Positions 39,496 through 48,951 are shown, counted from the first letter of the stretch. The stretch: 64,000 nucleotides of DNA from Bryobacteraceae bacterium (GCA_019748195.1 JAIEPW010000025.1:17928-81927), one strand, 5' to 3'. Made by a program: numbers and translations. The notes: generated by a model not told the origin, from the sequence alone.

Positions 39496-41522
39496 ACTTC
39501 CTCCGCTCGGAGTTGCGACAGCACGAAAGGCGCTTCCTGCGTGCGGCGGTCACGAGTTCCCCGGAGAATCCCGGCCCATATGCGGGCGGAGTCGATGAGA
39601 ATCGTGGTCACCAGAAGCAGGAAAAGGGCGCAAACCCCGGCATTCAGGTAGTTATTGAAGATCAGCGTCGCGGTGGTGGAGGTTTGGGGCGATTGTTCCA
39701 GAGCCCGCGCCGCCGCCAGGAAGCCGATGCGTGGCAGGGGCGAAAAGATCTTCTGCCAGGCGGCGGTGTAGGTCACGATCAGCAGCCACGCCATGGGAGT
39801 CAGCGTCACCCACAGAAACCGCGCCCTGTGCATCTTGACCAGGATCGTGGTGGCGACGCAGAGTGCGATGGTGGCCAGAAGCTGGTTGGCGATCCCGAAC
39901 AGGGGCCACAACGAATTGATGCCGCCCAGCGGATCGATCACTCCCTGATACAGGAAGTAGCCCCAGGCGCTGACAATCATCGCCGAGGTCAGAAGCACGC
40001 CGGGCATCCATCCGGTTCGGCCTAAGGGGGCATGGAAGTGGCCCAACAGGTCCTGAAGCATGAACCTGCCGACGCGTGTTCCCGCGTCGATGACGGTGAG
40101 GATGAACAGCGCCTCGAACATGATGGCGAAGTGATACCAGAAGCCCAGGATCGCCTGGCCTCCGATGGATTGCGAGAAAATGTGAGCCATTCCCAGCGCC
40201 AGGGACGGCGCTCCGCCGGTCCGGTAGAAGAGAGTCTCCTCGCCGACTCGGGCGGCCATGTCGGTCATGGTCTGCGCGGTTACGGGGAAGCCCCAGGAAG
40301 AAATGGTCGCCGCCGCGGTTTCCGCCGTAGCGCCCACGACACCGGCGGGCGAATTCACCGCGAAGAACACGCCGGGTTCCAGGGCACAGGCTGCGATCAT
40401 GGCCATGATCGCGACGAAGCTCTCCAGGCACATCGATCCGTAACCGACGGGCCAGGCGTGCCATTCCTTGGCGATGAGCTTCGGAGTGGTGCCCGAGGAG
40501 ATCAGGGAGTGGAAGCCGGAAATCGCCCCGCATGCAATGGTGATGAAGCAGAAGGGGAATACCTTGCCGGCGAAGATCGGTCCCGTCCCGTCGACGAATT
40601 GCGTCAGCGGAGGCATTTGCAGTTGCGGGCGCACGAAGAAGATTCCGAGGCCCAGCAGAAGAACCACGCCAAGCTTCACAAAGGTGGAGAGATAATCGCG
40701 GGGGGCGAGCAGCAGCCACACGGGCAGGGCGCTCGCCAGAAATCCGTAGCCGATGATGGCGAGGGCAAGGGCCACGCCGCCATAGGTGAACCAGGGCGCC
40801 CAGGCTGGGCTGGAAGCGACCCACTGTCCGGCGAAAATGCTCGCCAGGACCAGCACAAAACCGATGGCTGAAACCTCCAGGACCTTGCCCGGCCGCCAGT
40901 AGCGCAGATACACGCCCATGAACACCGCGATGGGCATGGTGGCGGCGATGGTGAACGTTCCCCAAGGCGAGTCCTTCAGGGCGTTCACCACCACCAGCGC
41001 AACGACCGCCAGCAGAATGATCATGATGAGCAGCACAGTGACCAGCGCGGTAAATCCGCCTACCTTTCCGATTTCCTCGCGTGCCATTTGTCCGAGGGAC
41101 TTGCCATTGCGCCGCATGGAGCAGAACAGGATGACGAAGTCCTGAACCGCGCCGCCGAGCACGGCGCCGACGATGATCCAAAGGGTCCCGGGAAGGTACC
41201 CAAACTGCGCCGCGAGCGTGGGTCCCACCAGCGGACCGGGTCCGGCGATCGCCGCGAAGTGGTGGCCGAAGACGATCCACTTGTTGGTTGGCTCGAAATC
41301 ATGACCGTCGCGGAGGCGTTCGGCCGGCGTGGCGCGGTTGTTGTCCAGGGCCATCACCTTGGCGGCGATGAAGTGGGCGTAGAAGCGGAATCCGAGGAGG
41401 TAGATAGAAACGGACGCCACTACCAGCCACAGCGAATTCACGGGTTCACCGCGCGAGATCGCGATGCCGCCGAGGGCGCTGGCGCCGGCCAGGGCGACGA
41501 GGGCCCAGATGAATTTGGCCAT
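39492..41522 (-). CDS. cstA: CstA-family pyruvate/peptide transporter
   Basis: 676 residues from ATG 41522 (the in-frame ATG 41603 adds a non-membrane leader and is rejected). About sixteen hydrophobic helices, beginning [21 protein letters not shown]. Family blocks seen include [55 protein letters not shown] and the late [18 protein letters not shown]. CstA/BtsT proteins import pyruvate or peptides driven by protons, usually under carbon starvation. The small YbdD-like gene overlaps its 3' end. Confidence 0.92.
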   Translation of the reverse strand: MAKFIWALVALAGASALGGIAISRGEPVNSLWLVVASVSIYLLGFRFYAHFIAAKVMALDNNRATPAERLRDGHDFEPTNKWIVFGHHFAAIAGPGPLVGPTLAAQFGYLPGTLWIIVGAVLGGAVQDFVILFCSMRRNGKSLGQMAREEIGKVGGFTALVTVLLIMIILLAVVALVVVNALKDSPWGTFTIAATMPIAVFMGVYLRYWRPGKVLEVSAIGFVLVLASIFAGQWVASSPAWAPWFTYGGVALALAIIGYGFLASALPVWLLLAPRDYLSTFVKLGVVLLLGLGIFFVRPQLQMPPLTQFVDGTGPIFAGKVFPFCFITIACGAISGFHSLISSGTTPKLIAKEWHAWPVGYGSMCLESFVAIMAMIAACALEPGVFFAVNSPAGVVGATAETAAATISSWGFPVTAQTMTDMAARVGEETLFYRTGGAPSLALGMAHIFSQSIGGQAILGFWYHFAIMFEALFILTVIDAGTRVGRFMLQDLLGHFHAPLGRTGWMPGVLLTSAMIVSAWGYFLYQGVIDPLGGINSLWPLFGIANQLLATIALCVATTILVKMHRARFLWVTLTPMAWLLIVTYTAAWQKIFSPLPRIGFLAAARALEQSPQTSTTATLIFNNYLNAGVCALFLLLVTTILIDSARIWAGILRGTRDRRTQEAPFVLSQLRAEEV

Positions 41523-41619
41523 GCGTGGGATTGTGACACAATCCCGCCATTCGAAATACCCATGAGCCTTGAGGATGAACGGCGAGCATGGCCGAGCGCG
41601 CACCTGGCGGAAAACCGGC

Positions 41620-41648
41620 GTAACCTTTTATCCAGGGCGCGGTATCCC
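41620..41648 (+). promoter_or_regulatory. Candidate ECF-type promoter of the sigma gene
   Basis: GTAACCTTTT (41620-41629) followed by GGTATCCC (41641-41648), 44 bases before the GTG start of the sigma gene; ECF promoters often pair a TAAC-containing -35 box with a short -10. Spacing is somewhat tight, so this is tentative. Confidence 0.3.
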
Positions 41649-41691
41649 CTTACGAATGAGAAAGAAGCGGTTCTGAGGGGGACGGGGACGC

Positions 41692-42258
41692 GTGGAAGCA
41701 ACCGATAACCACCTGATGACCAAGGTCGGCGCGGGCGACGTCAGCCAGTTGGCTGTCCTGTTCGAACGCCATAACAAAGCCCTGTTTCGGTTTTTCGTCT
41801 ACCAAACGCGGGATCGGGAACTGGCGGAAGACCTGGTTCAAGACGTGTTCTTCCGGATGCTCCGCTACCGGGCCAGCTACGACCCGCGGCAGAGTTTCAC
41901 GGGATGGATGTATCAGATAGCGAGAAACGCTCACATCGATCAGGCCACCAAGCGCCGGGGTGAAGTAGTGAATTTCGATGAGTTCCTGGAGCGGCGTCCG
42001 GAACCCGCGTCGGCGGATCTGACGGCGGAGGACCGGCTGCGGCGGTCGCAGGATGTCGCGCTGCTGAAGCGAGCCATGGACCGGCTGCCCGCGGACAAAC
42101 GCGAGCTCCTGATCCTAAGCCGCTATCAGGGGCTGAAGTATGAGCAGATCGCCGAGATTCTGGGTTGTGAGGTGGGAACGGTGAAGGTCCGCGTGTTTCG
42201 CGCCGTCCGGGCGCTGGGCCAGATCTTCCATGAGCTGGCGGGGGAGAAAGCATCATGA
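41692..42258 (+). CDS. ECF-family RNA polymerase sigma factor
   Basis: 188 residues from GTG 41692 with GAGGGGGA upstream. Region 2 is clear (LFERHNKALFRFFVYQTRD, ELAEDLVQDVFFRMLR) and region 4 follows (LPADKRELLILSRYQGLKYEQIAEILGCEVGTVKVRVFRAVRAL, residues about 130-175, with the helix-turn-helix). No region 3. The gene overlaps the anti-sigma gene by 4 bases, a standard partner-switch arrangement. It most likely controls its own operon and the two DUF4097 genes. Confidence 0.92.
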   Translation: MEATDNHLMTKVGAGDVSQLAVLFERHNKALFRFFVYQTRDRELAEDLVQDVFFRMLRYRASYDPRQSFTGWMYQIARNAHIDQATKRRGEVVNFDEFLERRPEPASADLTAEDRLRRSQDVALLKRAMDRLPADKRELLILSRYQGLKYEQIAEILGCEVGTVKVRVFRAVRALGQIFHELAGEKAS

Positions 42259-43076
42259 CTTGCGATCAAATTCACGAAGTATTGCCGGATTACTGGGCGG
42301 AAGGCATGGCGCCCGCCGCGCGGGTAGCCCTGGAAGTCCACCTGGGAGAGTGCGAGGCTTGCCGCCGCGAGGCCGAATCGCTGCGCGCGCTGTGGATCGG
42401 CCTGGGCCTGGTGCCGGCCGCCGACAAGCTGGAGCCGAGCCGGGAAATGCGTGCGCGCTTTTACCAGACGCTGACCGCATATCAACAGGGCCTGGCGGAG
42501 GCGAAGCCGGCGCGGCGGGGATTCGGCGAGTGGATCAGCGAGTGGTGGCCGAAGCAGCCGCTGCAGCAGTTCGCGGCCGCGGCCGCGATGTTGGTGGCAG
42601 GCCTGGTGGTGGGATGGGAGCTGCGTCGTCCCGCTGTTCCTGAGTCCTCGAACGAGATTTCGCAACTGAAGGGAGAGGTGACGCAGATGCGGCAGTTGGT
42701 GGCACTCAGCCTGTTGCAGCAGCAATCCGCGAGCGAGCGGTTGCGCGGCATCAACTACGCCTATCAGGTGGACCGGTCCGACGATGAGGTTTTGAACGCT
42801 CTGCTGCGCACCGTCAGCCAGGATTCGAATGTCAATGTCCGGCTGGCGGCGGTGGACGCCCTGAGAAACTTCGCCACCGAGCCGGCGGCGCGGCGGGGGT
42901 TGGTGGAGGCGCTGGGTAAGCAGAACTCTCCGCTGGTGCAGGTGGCGATTATCGACACGCTGGTGGACCTGAAGGTGAAGCAGGCGGTTCCGGCGTTCCG
43001 CTCCCTGGAGGAACAACCGGAAATCTCACCCGAAGTGAAACAGCGGGCGCAGTTGGCGGTACAGAGGTTGCAATAG
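42255..43076 (+). CDS. Zinc-finger anti-sigma factor with HEAT-repeat C-terminus
   Basis: 273 residues. The N-terminal anti-sigma zinc motif HLGECEAC (HX3CX2C) is intact. A transmembrane helix (AAAAAMLVAGLVVGW, about 99-114) separates it from a periplasmic part with a coiled-coil-like segment (SSNEISQLKGEVTQMRQLV) and two or three HEAT-like helical repeats (VNVRLAAVDALRNFATEP, VQVAIIDTLVDLKVKQAV, SPEVKQRAQLAVQRLQ). It should hold the ECF sigma at the membrane until a signal arrives. The HEAT-like sensor end is unusual and could bind the DUF4097 proteins encoded next. Confidence 0.88.
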   Translation: MTCDQIHEVLPDYWAEGMAPAARVALEVHLGECEACRREAESLRALWIGLGLVPAADKLEPSREMRARFYQTLTAYQQGLAEAKPARRGFGEWISEWWPKQPLQQFAAAAAMLVAGLVVGWELRRPAVPESSNEISQLKGEVTQMRQLVALSLLQQQSASERLRGINYAYQVDRSDDEVLNALLRTVSQDSNVNVRLAAVDALRNFATEPAARRGLVEALGKQNSPLVQVAIIDTLVDLKVKQAVPAFRSLEEQPEISPEVKQRAQLAVQRLQ

Positions 43077-43078
43077 CC

Positions 43079-43891
43079 ATGAAAACAATTGCTGCACTGA
43101 TTCTGACTGGCGCGCTGCTCAGCGCGGCCGAATCGACGGAGACCAAGCGCCAGACGTTCAGCGGCGTGCGCGAGGTGATCCTGGACAACATCACCGGCCC
43201 GATCGAGGTGGCGGGCCACACGGGTGCGACGGTGGAGTTGGAATACACGCGGAAGGTGACCGCGGAATCCGGAAATCGCCTGGAAGCGGCGAATCGCGAT
43301 GTGAAGATGGAGCCGCGGCAGGACGCCGACCGCCTGCGCCTGTTCGTGGACACACCGTCGCGGTGCGGCAACTGCGGCGGAGGCTACCGCCGCGACGGAT
43401 ACACGGTCCGCTACGACTTCAAGCTGAAGGTTCCGTTCGATACCAGGCTGGACTTGCGGACGGTGAACGAGGGCACAATTACCGTTCGCGACACGGCCGG
43501 CGATTTCGACATCCGCAATATCAACGGCGCTATCCACCTGGCCGAGGTTTCCGGCTCGGGGACCGCCGATGCGCTGAACGGCGCGGTTACGGTCACCTAC
43601 GCCCGCAATCCCCAACGCGAGTCACTGTTCAAGAGCCTGAACGGGACGGTGGAAGTCTCCTTTCAGCCGGGCTTGAACGCAGACTTGCGCCTGAAGACAT
43701 TCAACGGCAGCGCCTACACCGATTTTGAGGTGACCGCGCTCCCCTCTCCGGCCGGCTCCAGCAGCCGCGAGGGTGTCCGCTACGTGTACAAGCGTAACCG
43801 GATGTCCTCGATGCGCGCGGGCGCGGGCGGACCGGTACTGACTTTTGATGCGTTCAACGGCGACATCAAAATCCGCAAGAGAGAAAGATAA
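43079..43891 (+). CDS. Exported DUF4097-type beta-repeat protein 1
   Basis: 270 residues with a signal peptide (MKTIAALILTGALLSAAE). The mature protein is a chain of short beta repeats of the DUF4097 type (GPIEVAGHTGATVELEY, LNGAVTVTYARN, LKTFNGSAYTDFEV, DAFNGDIKIRKRER). A Cys pair (CGNCGG) sits near residue 96. Two bases separate it from the anti-sigma gene, and the C-terminus is strongly basic. Such proteins, often called putative adhesins, have no known biochemical activity. Envelope location is inferred. Confidence 0.85.
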   Translation: MKTIAALILTGALLSAAESTETKRQTFSGVREVILDNITGPIEVAGHTGATVELEYTRKVTAESGNRLEAANRDVKMEPRQDADRLRLFVDTPSRCGNCGGGYRRDGYTVRYDFKLKVPFDTRLDLRTVNEGTITVRDTAGDFDIRNINGAIHLAEVSGSGTADALNGAVTVTYARNPQRESLFKSLNGTVEVSFQPGLNADLRLKTFNGSAYTDFEVTALPSPAGSSSREGVRYVYKRNRMSSMRAGAGGPVLTFDAFNGDIKIRKRER

Positions 43892-43893
43892 CA

Positions 43894-44730
43894 ATGAAAA
43901 CGACGACTCTGAAGACAACGATCCTATTCCTGGCAGTGGCGGTTTGCGCGGTCGCGCAGCAGGCGCCGGCGGCCGCCCCCGCGGCGGAACGAACCGTGGT
44001 TCCGCTCCGCGACGCCAACCGCCCGGCCAAGCTGCGAGTGAACTTGCTGAACGGCAGCATCACCGTGAAGACTCATGCCGACAAGAACATGGTTGTGGAG
44101 TCCGCCACCCGGCCGGGCAGCCGGCATCGCGCCCGCGCCGAATCGGTGGACGGCCTCCGCCGCATCGATTCCACCGGCTTCGATCTCACCATCGAAGAGG
44201 ACAACAACACGGTGCGGGTGGGCGGCGACATCACCCGTAATCTCGACCTGACCGTCCACGTCCCGGCGAATACTTCGGTGACCGCCACCACCGTGAACGG
44301 CGGTTTCATCTCCATCGACGGCGTCACCGGCGAAGTAGAGGCCAACAATACGAACGGCCCGGTTACCGTAACGAACATCACCGGCAGCGTGATCGCTCAT
44401 TCGCTGAATGGCAAGGTGAAGGTAGTCTTGGAGCGCGTTACCGCGAACAAGGAAATGTCCTTCTCCACGCTCAACGGCGACATCGACGTCACGTTGCCCG
44501 CGGACACGAAAGCCAACGTGAAGTTGAAGACCGACCACGGCGATATCTTCAGCGACTTCGACATCAAGATGGATATGCGGGCGGCCAGCAGCGTGGAGGA
44601 CAACCGCGGCCAGGGCGGGAAGTACAAGATCAAGGTGGAGAAGACGATGTTCGGCGCGATGAATGGAGGCGGTCCGCTGTTCAGCTTCACGACGCTGAAC
44701 GGGCGCATCCTGATCCGGCAGAAGAAGTAG
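43894..44730 (+). CDS. Exported DUF4097-type beta-repeat protein 2
   Basis: 278 residues; signal peptide MKTTTLKTTILFLAVAVCAVAQ, then an Ala/Pro linker and the same beta-repeat architecture (VNLLNGSITVKTHADKN, TNGPVTVTNITGSVIAHSLNG, TLNGDIDVTLP, TTLNGRILIRQKK). It starts 2 bases after the previous gene and is a diverged paralogue with the same basic C-terminus. The pair may form a heteromeric envelope structure under control of the ECF factor; a strong hairpin follows the gene. Confidence 0.86.
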   Translation: MKTTTLKTTILFLAVAVCAVAQQAPAAAPAAERTVVPLRDANRPAKLRVNLLNGSITVKTHADKNMVVESATRPGSRHRARAESVDGLRRIDSTGFDLTIEEDNNTVRVGGDITRNLDLTVHVPANTSVTATTVNGGFISIDGVTGEVEANNTNGPVTVTNITGSVIAHSLNGKVKVVLERVTANKEMSFSTLNGDIDVTLPADTKANVKLKTDHGDIFSDFDIKMDMRAASSVEDNRGQGGKYKIKVEKTMFGAMNGGGPLFSFTTLNGRILIRQKK

Positions 44731-44744
44731 AGCTCAGCCTTAGC

Positions 44745-44770
44745 GCGCGCCGCTCCAGCTAGCGGCGCGC
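44745..44770. terminator. Perfect 10-bp GC hairpin between convergent genes
   Basis: GCGCGCCGCT and AGCGGCGCGC flank six bases. It follows the second DUF4097 gene by 14 bases and overlaps the last codons of the convergent gene, so it may end transcription both ways. There is no T-run. Confidence 0.6.
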
Positions 44771-45478
44771 CGCATGCCCCTCGGTCGCGGTCACCACGAC
44801 GCGGCTCCCGCCCCCCAATCCAAACGCGGTCACCGCAATGCTTCGATCCTTGGCGTCATTCCGCATCATCAGGTACTCTCCGGGGGAATTGGCGGAGTTC
44901 GTCTTCTCCTCGCGATAGCCCTCGGCGGACAGGGTATCCCGGTAGTACTGCGTTACCTTTTTCGCGTCATCCCGCGCCGAATAGCTGAACACAGACTTGA
45001 TTTCGCCCTGCTCATCCTGATTCACCGCTCCGTCGGGCGCGGAACCGGGGTAGGCCGGAACCCAGGCCGGCGGCCGGGCGCCGGCGCCCACGGTGGTGCG
45101 GCCTTCCGGAGTCGCCACTTCCACCCCGCGGTCCACCTTCACCCTGGTCTCTTTCCCCTGATCGTCGACCACAACCAGGGTCTGCCGTTCGCGGTCGAAG
45201 CGCATCCGCGTTTCCTTGCCGCTGCTTTTTTCCCGCACGACGATTTCGCCCGCGTTCTCGTCGGTGGAAACCACTTCGATGTCGGGGTTCATGGCGGTGG
45301 CCAGCTTGGCCATCGCCATCGCGGGATTTCTCTTCATCAGCTCCTGGTCCACGCCGGCGCTCTTCACGCGGCTATAGATCACGTATCCGCCGATGCCGAC
45401 GGAGGCGATCACCAGAAAAATCAGAACCGCGATCCCGCCCAATACCCAAAGCAGTACGTTCGATTTTCTTGCGGCCAT
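44759..45478 (-). CDS. Membrane-anchored protein of unknown function
   Basis: 239 residues: a short cytoplasmic Lys/Arg start, one transmembrane helix (VLLWVLGGIAVLIFLVIASVGIGGYVIY, residues 8-35), and a large outside domain rich in beta strands with charged surface (EVVSTDENAGEIVVREKSSG) and a Pro-rich joint (AGARPPAWVPAYPGS). The last third (VTQYYRDTLSAEGYREEKT... SIAVTAFGLGGGSRVVVTATEG) resembles the C-terminal stress-type domains of other anchored proteins, without a named match. Convergent to the DUF4097 operon. No function proposed. Confidence 0.72.
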   Translation of the reverse strand: MAARKSNVLLWVLGGIAVLIFLVIASVGIGGYVIYSRVKSAGVDQELMKRNPAMAMAKLATAMNPDIEVVSTDENAGEIVVREKSSGKETRMRFDRERQTLVVVDDQGKETRVKVDRGVEVATPEGRTTVGAGARPPAWVPAYPGSAPDGAVNQDEQGEIKSVFSYSARDDAKKVTQYYRDTLSAEGYREEKTNSANSPGEYLMMRNDAKDRSIAVTAFGLGGGSRVVVTATEGHAARR

Positions 45479-45492
45479 GCCCTATTATGCGC

Positions 45493-46380
45493 CTATGTCT
45501 GGCCGACCCAGGCCGGGCGCGCGCGACGGGACCACGTGGAGCGGATGGCGCGAAACGTTGCGTCCGGAAGCGGCGGCTGGCTGAGGATTGCGGTGTTCTG
45601 TTTCCAGCGGTCCGGGCTCTTGGTTCCCACGATGGCGGTGGTCACACCGGGGACCGCCAGCGTGAAGCGCAGCGCGGTGCTTACCGCGTCCTCCTCCAGT
45701 CCGGTGTAGCGAAGGCGCCGCAGGCGCCGCCAGTATTCCTGATGGTAGAAATTGGAGGGCAGAGCGTCGTAGCGCCAAGCCGCGTTCGCGATGGGCCTCT
45801 TCGCGATCACGCCCATGCCCCGCGCGGCGGCCAGCGGAACGGCGAGATCGACCGACTCCTGGTCGGCGATGTTCACCGAAATCTGAAGCGTGTCGAACGC
45901 GCCCGTCTTCACGGCGAAAGCCGCGTCCTGGGAGTCGCCGCTGTAGCCGATCCAGCGAGTCTTGCCGGCGTCGCGAGCGCGCTCGAGCGCCTCGATTACC
46001 CCTCCGCTTTCCAAAATCGATCGGGAGCAGGAATGAAGCTGGATCAGATCCAGCGCCGAAGTTCGCAGGCGGCGCAGGCTGCGATCAATCGATCGCTCGA
46101 TGAGATCCGGATCCCAATCGCGGCCCTCCATGCCTTGTGCGTGGCCGCACTTGGTGAAGAGAAAGATTCTGCCGCGATGATCCTGGAGAGCCTCTCCCAG
46201 CAGTTCTTCACTGCCGTGATAGCACTCGGCCGTATCGAAGACATTCACCCCGGCGTCCAGCGCCGCGTGAACGATCTCGCGGACTTCCGCCGCCGATGCG
46301 CCCTCGTAACCGATCTCCGCGCCTCCGAAGCCCAGCGCGCTGACCTGCAGTCCTGTCTTGCCAAGCGTGCGATATTCCAT
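45493..46380 (-). CDS. Aldo/keto reductase
   Basis: 295 residues with the AKR signature set: Asp and Tyr in DTAECYHGSEELLGEAL, Lys in FLFTKCG and His in IQLHSC, the catalytic tetrad. It catalyses NADPH-linked reduction of sugar aldehydes or steroids in this family; substrate unknown. The C-terminus is Trp/Arg-rich. It lies 1 base downstream of the GH1-like glycosidase on the same strand, suggesting that the sugar released is reduced or oxidised next. Confidence 0.9.
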   Translation of the reverse strand: MEYRTLGKTGLQVSALGFGGAEIGYEGASAAEVREIVHAALDAGVNVFDTAECYHGSEELLGEALQDHRGRIFLFTKCGHAQGMEGRDWDPDLIERSIDRSLRRLRTSALDLIQLHSCSRSILESGGVIEALERARDAGKTRWIGYSGDSQDAAFAVKTGAFDTLQISVNIADQESVDLAVPLAAARGMGVIAKRPIANAAWRYDALPSNFYHQEYWRRLRRLRYTGLEEDAVSTALRFTLAVPGVTTAIVGTKSPDRWKQNTAILSQPPLPDATFRAIRSTWSRRARPAWVGQT

Positions 46381-46381
46381 C

Positions 46382-47668
46382 TCAGGCCACCTTCCTTCGA
46401 GACGGCATCAGCGGCTCAAACGCGGTCAGGCGCTCGGCCCAGAACGGGTCAAACCCATGAGAAGGAAGGTCGCGCCAGGTGATCAACCCCTGGGCGAGCT
46501 GCCGATAGAATTCGCTCAGCTCCGTGGCCCTGCGCTCCGTTCGCTTCGGGCAAAGCGACCAGATCCCCTGCGGGTCGATGGCGCCGGTCATCTTCGTGCA
46601 AAGATATTGCCAGTCTGTACTGTCGATCGACGGATACCAGCAGAAACCGCGGAAATCGACGCCCTCGAGGACCAGCTCCTCGCACTGCTGCTGCATGAAC
46701 TTCAACCAGGCGATCCGATCTGCTACCGAGCCCCGGATGTTGGTCTCGCCCAGCATCACGGGCAACTGGTACCGTTCGATGTAGTCACGCGCCACGGCGG
46801 CGAACCCGCGAGCTTCCTTCAGCTTCCGCGCCATTCGTTCGCCCCGGCGCCATCGCCATTCCATTTCAGAATGCGGATAATAGTCCAGCCCGATCACATC
46901 GATCAAGCCGGGGTTGTCCTGGAGCCACGCCAACTCCGCCGCGGGAGCACCGTTCTCAATCAAGAACTCGTACAATACGTGGCCGCTACTCACTCGTCCA
47001 AGGACCAGATCGTGCATCAGAAAGCGGCGATCCATGGCGAACGCCGTCCAAGTGTCGGCCTTCTTTTCCAGGCTGCGGTGCGACTCGCAGGTATCGATGT
47101 GAACGAACTCGTTGGCCGGATCGAGCCGCTTCAGCGCGGCGGTGGTGATGGCGATGGCGCGGGCCGCGGCCAGCGCGCCGGTGACGAAGTCTTCCTCCGA
47201 GGAGCGATGCGGATACCAGGTCCCGTTCAGTGAGCAGAGAATCGTCGTGGGCAGCGGCTCGTTAAAGACGGTAAAGCGCCGCACCCACGGATAGCGGCGG
47301 GCGAACTCGAGGACGAAACGCTCATACAGCTTCGGAAACAGCGGGTGGAAGAATCCATCCTCCAGCCAGTCCGGAAACGAGACGTGATGCAGCGGATCCG
47401 CCACCGGGCGCATGCCGTTTCGTTCCATGAATCGCATGGGTACGTCCATCCAACGGAAATCGAACGCGCCCGGCTGCCTTTCGATCCGGTGCCAGGGAAT
47501 CGAGTAACGGAGGTCTTTGAGGCCTGCCTCCAGCAGCATGCCGAGATCGCGCTCACAGAAATCGATGTGCCGCGTGGTTCCCAGGATGTCGGTTCCGGAC
47601 CCGTGCAGCTTTGTGCTTTCAAAGGCGCCGAAATGCGGAAAGGTGCGTGAGAATCGCATGGTTGTCAT
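46382..47668 (-). CDS. GH1-like family glycoside hydrolase
   Basis: 428 residues with no signal peptide, so cytoplasmic. The (beta/alpha)8 layout shows the clan A catalytic pair: general acid Glu in TVFNEPLPTT and nucleophile Glu in VMLGETNIRG, with substrate-subsite LKDLRYSIPWHRIERQPGAFDF. Compared with classical beta-glucosidases the nucleophile motif is LGETN rather than the usual ITENG, so this is a distant branch and may act on another beta-glycoside. It pairs with the aldo/keto reductase downstream. ATG 47659 is an alternative start. Confidence 0.82.
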   Translation of the reverse strand: MTTMRFSRTFPHFGAFESTKLHGSGTDILGTTRHIDFCERDLGMLLEAGLKDLRYSIPWHRIERQPGAFDFRWMDVPMRFMERNGMRPVADPLHHVSFPDWLEDGFFHPLFPKLYERFVLEFARRYPWVRRFTVFNEPLPTTILCSLNGTWYPHRSSEEDFVTGALAAARAIAITTAALKRLDPANEFVHIDTCESHRSLEKKADTWTAFAMDRRFLMHDLVLGRVSSGHVLYEFLIENGAPAAELAWLQDNPGLIDVIGLDYYPHSEMEWRWRRGERMARKLKEARGFAAVARDYIERYQLPVMLGETNIRGSVADRIAWLKFMQQQCEELVLEGVDFRGFCWYPSIDSTDWQYLCTKMTGAIDPQGIWSLCPKRTERRATELSEFYRQLAQGLITWRDLPSHGFDPFWAERLTAFEPLMPSRRKVA

Positions 47669-47811
47669 GTGTCCGCACCTGTCCTACGTACACGTTTCCG
47701 AGTGGGAATGCAGGAACCACGAGCGCGGAAAAAGTATTCTGACACGGCGGGAGTATCTCCTGCACTCCAATCGACGCGGACGCCGTCGGCCTTGAGTACA
47801 ATGGCGGAATC

Positions 47812-48162
47812 ATGCTGCACACATCCTGGGAAAATGTCCGGCTGGAAACTCTAAGCCCGGCGATTTCGCGAAAAGTTGTCACGGGAGAGAAAGCGATGGT
47901 CGCCCAGGTGTTCCTGAAGAAGGGCGCGGTGGTTCCGGAACACCAGCACGAGAGCGAGCAGATCACCTACATCCTGGAGGGTGCGCTGGAGTTTCAGCTC
48001 GAAGGACGGACAGTGGTCGTGAGCAGGGGCGAGGTTCTGCATATCCCCTCGTTCGTGCCGCACAGCGCCGTCGCGCTGGAGGACACGTTGGACCTGGACA
48101 TCTTTTCGCCGATTCGCCAGGACTGGCTCACCGGGGACGATGCGTATCTTCGAGGGAAATAG
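47812..48162 (+). CDS. Cupin-domain protein
   Basis: 116 residues, a single cupin barrel. Motif 1 (GAVVPEHQHESEQITYILEG) and motif 2 (GEVLHIPSFVPHSA) contain the three His and Glu metal ligands. Without other domains it could be an oxygenase, isomerase or sensor. The TAG stop at 48160-48162 is immediately followed by the ATG of an SDR gene, so the two are certainly co-transcribed. Confidence 0.85.
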   Translation: MLHTSWENVRLETLSPAISRKVVTGEKAMVAQVFLKKGAVVPEHQHESEQITYILEGALEFQLEGRTVVVSRGEVLHIPSFVPHSAVALEDTLDLDIFSPIRQDWLTGDDAYLRGK

Positions 48163-48951
48163 ATGGACATGGGTCTCACGGGGCGGACGGCGTTGGTCGC
48201 CGCGGCCAGCCAGGGCATGGGCAAGGCGGTCGCGCTGGGCTTGGCGCGGGAGGGCGTGAAGGTCGCCATCTGCGCGCGAGGCAAGAGTGCGCTGGAGGCC
48301 GCGGAGCGCGAGATCCGCGAAGCGGGGGGCGACGTGTTCGCCGAGACCTGCGACGTCACCCGTGAAGATCAGGTAGCCGGCTGGATCGCCGCGGTCCAGG
48401 ACCGTTTCGGCGGGATTGACATATGCGTGGCGAACGCCGGCGGACCCCCGGCGAAGCTGTTCGAGGCGACCACCGTGCAGGATTGGAGGTCCGCGGTAGA
48501 CCTGAATCTGATGAGCACCGTGTATCTGGCGCGCGCCGTCCTCCCGGGGATGAAGGCGCGAGGTTGGGGTCGATTCCTCGCGATCACGTCGATCTCGGTG
48601 AAGGAACCGATCGGCAATCTGGTTCTATCGAACGCCGTGCGCTCGGCCGTCTCCGCGCTGCTGAAGACGCTGAGCGACGAGTACGCGCCCCATGGCGTGA
48701 ATGTGAACAATGTCTGTCCCGGATACACCGCGACGGATCGCCTGCAGGAGCTTTCTTCCGTGCTCGCGAAGTCCGCCGGCGTCAGCGTCGCCGAGATCGA
48801 GAAGCGCTGGACGGAGCGGATCCCGGCGCGGCGGCTGGGCACTCCCGAGGAGTTCGCGAATCTGGTGGTGTTCCTCGCGTCGGAGCGCGCCGCCTACATT
48901 ACCGGCGCCTCGATCGCCGTGGACGGCGGCCTGGTGCGAAGCTATCTTTAA
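48163..48951 (+). CDS. SDR-family protein lacking the canonical active-site motif
   Basis: 262 residues with a Rossmann SDR fold (CVANAGGP, NNVCPGYTATDR, ITGASIAVDGG). Two departures stand out: the cofactor loop reads VAAASQGMG without the TG pair, and the active site YxxxK is replaced by LSNAVRSAVS, so Tyr and Lys are missing. The conserved SNxxR pattern is known in a subgroup of FabG-like SDRs, so it may be a real alternative rather than decay. It starts right after the cupin stop and overlaps the next gene by 1 base. Confidence 0.85.
   Translation: MDMGLTGRTALVAAASQGMGKAVALGLAREGVKVAICARGKSALEAAEREIREAGGDVFAETCDVTREDQVAGWIAAVQDRFGGIDICVANAGGPPAKLFEATTVQDWRSAVDLNLMSTVYLARAVLPGMKARGWGRFLAITSISVKEPIGNLVLSNAVRSAVSALLKTLSDEYAPHGVNVNNVCPGYTATDRLQELSSVLAKSAGVSVAEIEKRWTERIPARRLGTPEEFANLVVFLASERAAYITGASIAVDGGLVRSYL

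Noticed and set aside
44759..44830. Hairpin at 44745-44770 as an attachment or recombination site
   Set aside because: A perfect GC stem between convergent genes is better explained as a terminator; no integrase or matching site elsewhere.
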